From: an uncultured Oscillospiraceae bacterium
GTDB lineage: Bacteria > Bacillota > Clostridia > Oscillospirales > Oscillospiraceae
Direction: 5' to 3'
Assembly: GCA_947627085.1 (NCBI GenBank)
Contig: CANQUO010000114.1
Location: forward strand, 1 to 7,074
DNA length: 7,074 nucleotides
Positions 6,057-7,074 of this stretch are shown here, in pieces; positions within the stretch are counted from its first letter, which is position 1; the number at the start of each line of letters is the position of its first letter. Both the position numbers and the translations under genes were made by a program. The notes beneath the pieces were generated by a model, which searched no databases, had not been told where the DNA came from, and saw nothing but the letters and a program-made list of their open reading frames with translations.

Positions 6057-6773
6057 ATGGCCACACCACACAACAGCGCCGCCCTCGGCGATTTCGCCAA
6101 AACAGTCCTAATGCCCGGAGACCCCTTAAGGTCCAAATTCATTGCCGAGACCTTCCTTGACGACCCGGTCCTTGTGAACAACGTCCGGGGCGTCCATGGC
6201 TACACCGGCAAATATAAGGGCGTGCCCGTCTCCGTCATGGCCTCCGGCATGGGTATGCCCTCCATCGGCATCTATTCTTATGAGCTCTACACCCAGTACG
6301 GCGTGGAGAACATAATGCGCATCGGCTCGGCGGGAGCCATGAGCGACAAGCTGAAGCTCCGTGACGTGGTGGCCGGCATGGGCGCCTGCACCAACTCCAA
6401 TTTCGCAAGCCAGTACGGCCTTCCCGGCTCTTTCGCCCCCATCGCCGATTTCACCCTTTTGGAGACCTGCGTCAATGTGGCGAGGCGTCTGGGCGTAAAC
6501 ATGCCCGTGGGCAATCTGTATAGCTCCGACACCTTCTACGACGCCTCCGCCTCCACCATGAAGTGGGCGAAAATGGGAGCCCTGGCGGTGGAGATGGAGG
6601 CCGCCGCCCTCTACATGACCGCCGCCTACTGCTCAAAGCGCGCCCTTGCCATCTGCTCCATATCCGACAGCCTGGTCACCGGCGAGGAGCTCAGCGCCGA
6701 CGAGCGCCAGAACACCTTCACCAATATGATGAAAATCGCCCTGGAAACAGCGGTGGAAATGGACAAAATATAA
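6057..6773 (+). CDS. deoD: Purine-nucleoside phosphorylase, DeoD type
   Basis: Cleaves purine ribo- and deoxyribonucleosides with phosphate to free base and (deoxy)ribose-1-phosphate; the type is a trimer-of-dimers hexamer. It has 238 residues, the usual length. The start MATPHNSA carries H5, which reaches the neighbouring subunit's site. PGDPLRSKFIAETFL (20-34) with R25, NNVRG (41-45) with R44 and RIGSAGA (88-94) with R88 and S91 bind phosphate. VEMEAAALY (178-186) with E181 binds ribose. SISDS (201-205) with D204 contacts the base, and R217 in DERQNTF completes the acid site. An open frame continues upstream through deoC, but ATG 6057 is the right start: AAGGAGA (6044-6050) lies 6 bases before it and the family's conserved N-terminus begins there. 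With deoC it degrades purine deoxynucleosides, though the pentose mutase that links the two steps is not in this window. Confidence 0.96.
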   Translation: MATPHNSAALGDFAKTVLMPGDPLRSKFIAETFLDDPVLVNNVRGVHGYTGKYKGVPVSVMASGMGMPSIGIYSYELYTQYGVENIMRIGSAGAMSDKLKLRDVVAGMGACTNSNFASQYGLPGSFAPIADFTLLETCVNVARRLGVNMPVGNLYSSDTFYDASASTMKWAKMGALAVEMEAAALYMTAAYCSKRALAICSISDSLVTGEELSADERQNTFTNMMKIALETAVEMDKI

Positions 6774-6781
6774 ATCTTTAA

Positions 6782-6805
6782 GCAATTAAATCATTCGATT
6801 TATGC
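6782..6805 (+). other. AT-rich hairpin just after deoD (possible transcript 3' end)
   Basis: TAAATC (6787-6792) pairs with GATTTA (6797-6802) around an ATTC tetraloop. Beyond a 2-base bulge, GCA (6782-6784) pairs with TGC (6803-6805). It begins 9 bases after the deoD stop. No T tract follows, so it is not a convincing intrinsic terminator; it may stabilise the 3' end or mark a regulator site. Confidence 0.3.
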
Positions 6806-6835
6806 AGAAATATTTCGAAATCTGTAAATATCTGA

Positions 6836-6864
6836 TTGATTTAATTCGCGGCGCAGTGTATAAT
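6836..6864 (+). promoter_or_regulatory. Sigma-70-type (SigA) promoter of the BMP-family lipoprotein gene
   Basis: The -35 box is TTGATT (6836-6841) and the -10 box is a perfect TATAAT (6859-6864), with an ideal 17-base spacer. Transcription should begin near 6871, giving a leader of about 40 bases. That leader includes a small GGGC-TTT-GCCC hairpin (6877-6887) and the ribosome site. The -35 box overlaps one arm of a 10-bp inverted repeat (6784-6793 / 6837-6846), which may make the promoter regulated. The lipoprotein gene is thus probably transcribed separately from deoCD, at least in part. Confidence 0.8.
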
Positions 6865-6911
6865 AGGTCATTATAAGGGCTTTGCCCGAAAATAAAAAAA
6901 GGAGAAAAATT

Positions 6912-7074
6912 ATGAAAAAGGTATTGGCTTTGATCCTCGCTCTCACGCTGGCTCTGGCCCTCGTGGCCTGCGGCGGAGACAATAAGGAGGGCTCCGACAT
7001 GAAGATCGCCATGATCACCGACTACGGCGACATCACCGACCAGTCCTTCAATCAGACCACCTATGAGGCGTGCA
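6912..7074 (+). CDS. BMP-family (PnrA/BmpA-like) substrate-binding lipoprotein, N-terminal part (3' end off the window)
   Basis: Only the first 54 codons are present. The start has a lipoprotein signal peptide: MKK, a hydrophobic run of Leu/Ala, then lipobox LVAC with the lipidated C20. After a short Gly/Lys/Glu linker the mature domain begins KIAMITDYGDITDQSFNQTTYEA (residues 31-53), which matches the opening strand and substrate loop of the BMP family, where a form like ITD.G...D.SFNQ..W/YEG is usual. These proteins are ABC-transporter receptors, and several characterised ones (PnrA of Treponema, BmpA-type proteins) bind purine nucleosides. Placement right after deoC and deoD supports nucleoside uptake. 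Ribosome site AAAGGAGA (6898-6905) lies 6 bases before ATG 6912. Permease and ATPase genes would be expected downstream of the window. Family call is good for so short a piece; ligand is inferred. Confidence 0.85.
   Translation, partial: MKKVLALILALTLALALVACGGDNKEGSDMKIAMITDYGDITDQSFNQTTYEAC

Noticed and set aside
2027..6805. Shared AATTAA cores in the two AT-rich control regions as one common operator
   Set aside because: Only a 6-base AT match in AT-rich DNA; arms, spacing and flanks differ.
6871..6900. GGGC-TTT-GCCC hairpin followed by AT-rich sequence as a terminator or riboswitch
   Set aside because: Only a 4-bp stem with no T tract after it (an A run instead); the leader is too short for a known purine riboswitch.

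Overview
The window is bacterial chromosome from a GC-rich, Gram-positive-type organism, most plausibly a member of the class Clostridia (Oscillospirales-like; inferred, not proven). The pointers are the PcrA-type helicase with its C-terminal KOW/Tudor-like tail, strong purine-rich ribosome binding sites, a GGST-type phosphatidylserine decarboxylase, and a BMP-family nucleoside-binding lipoprotein. Genes are GC-rich but use ATA (Ile) and AGG (Arg) often, while the two intergenic regions are sharply AT-rich. Every gene lies on the + strand.

Layout. (1) 1-1947: the C-terminal part of a PcrA/UvrD helicase, cut by the window edge, is followed 13 bases later by a HAD-family phosphatase. The pair ends at a clear intrinsic terminator (1971-1998). 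(2) 1999-2149: an AT-rich control region with a 16-bp dyad, an extended -10 promoter and a 5'-leader hairpin. (3) 2150-5374: a tight four-gene membrane-lipid operon encoding a PAP2-superfamily enzyme with an H/H/D active site, a YbhN/MprF-like flippase-domain protein, phosphatidylserine synthase (pssA) and phosphatidylserine decarboxylase (psd). (4) 5371-6773: deoC and deoD, for deoxyribonucleoside breakdown. deoC is joined to psd by the same 4-base ATGA overlap, but a terminator-like hairpin sits in the last codons of psd. (5) 6774-6911: a second AT-rich control region with a near-consensus promoter. (6) 6912-end: the start of a BMP-family (PnrA/BmpA-like) lipoprotein, cut by the window edge.

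How the genes fit together. PssA and Psd make phosphatidylethanolamine (PE) from CDP-diacylglycerol and serine. The flippase-like protein and the PAP2-type enzyme, which lead the operon and are translationally coupled to it, could move or remodel that lipid; this is the most interesting hypothesis in the window. DeoC and DeoD together turn purine deoxynucleosides into base plus glyceraldehyde-3-phosphate and acetaldehyde, and the following lipoprotein is a plausible nucleoside-uptake receptor. The second half therefore looks like nucleoside salvage, attached to the end of a lipid operon.

No tRNA, rRNA, CRISPR array, insertion sequence or phage gene was seen. No stretch over 300 bases lacks a gene.
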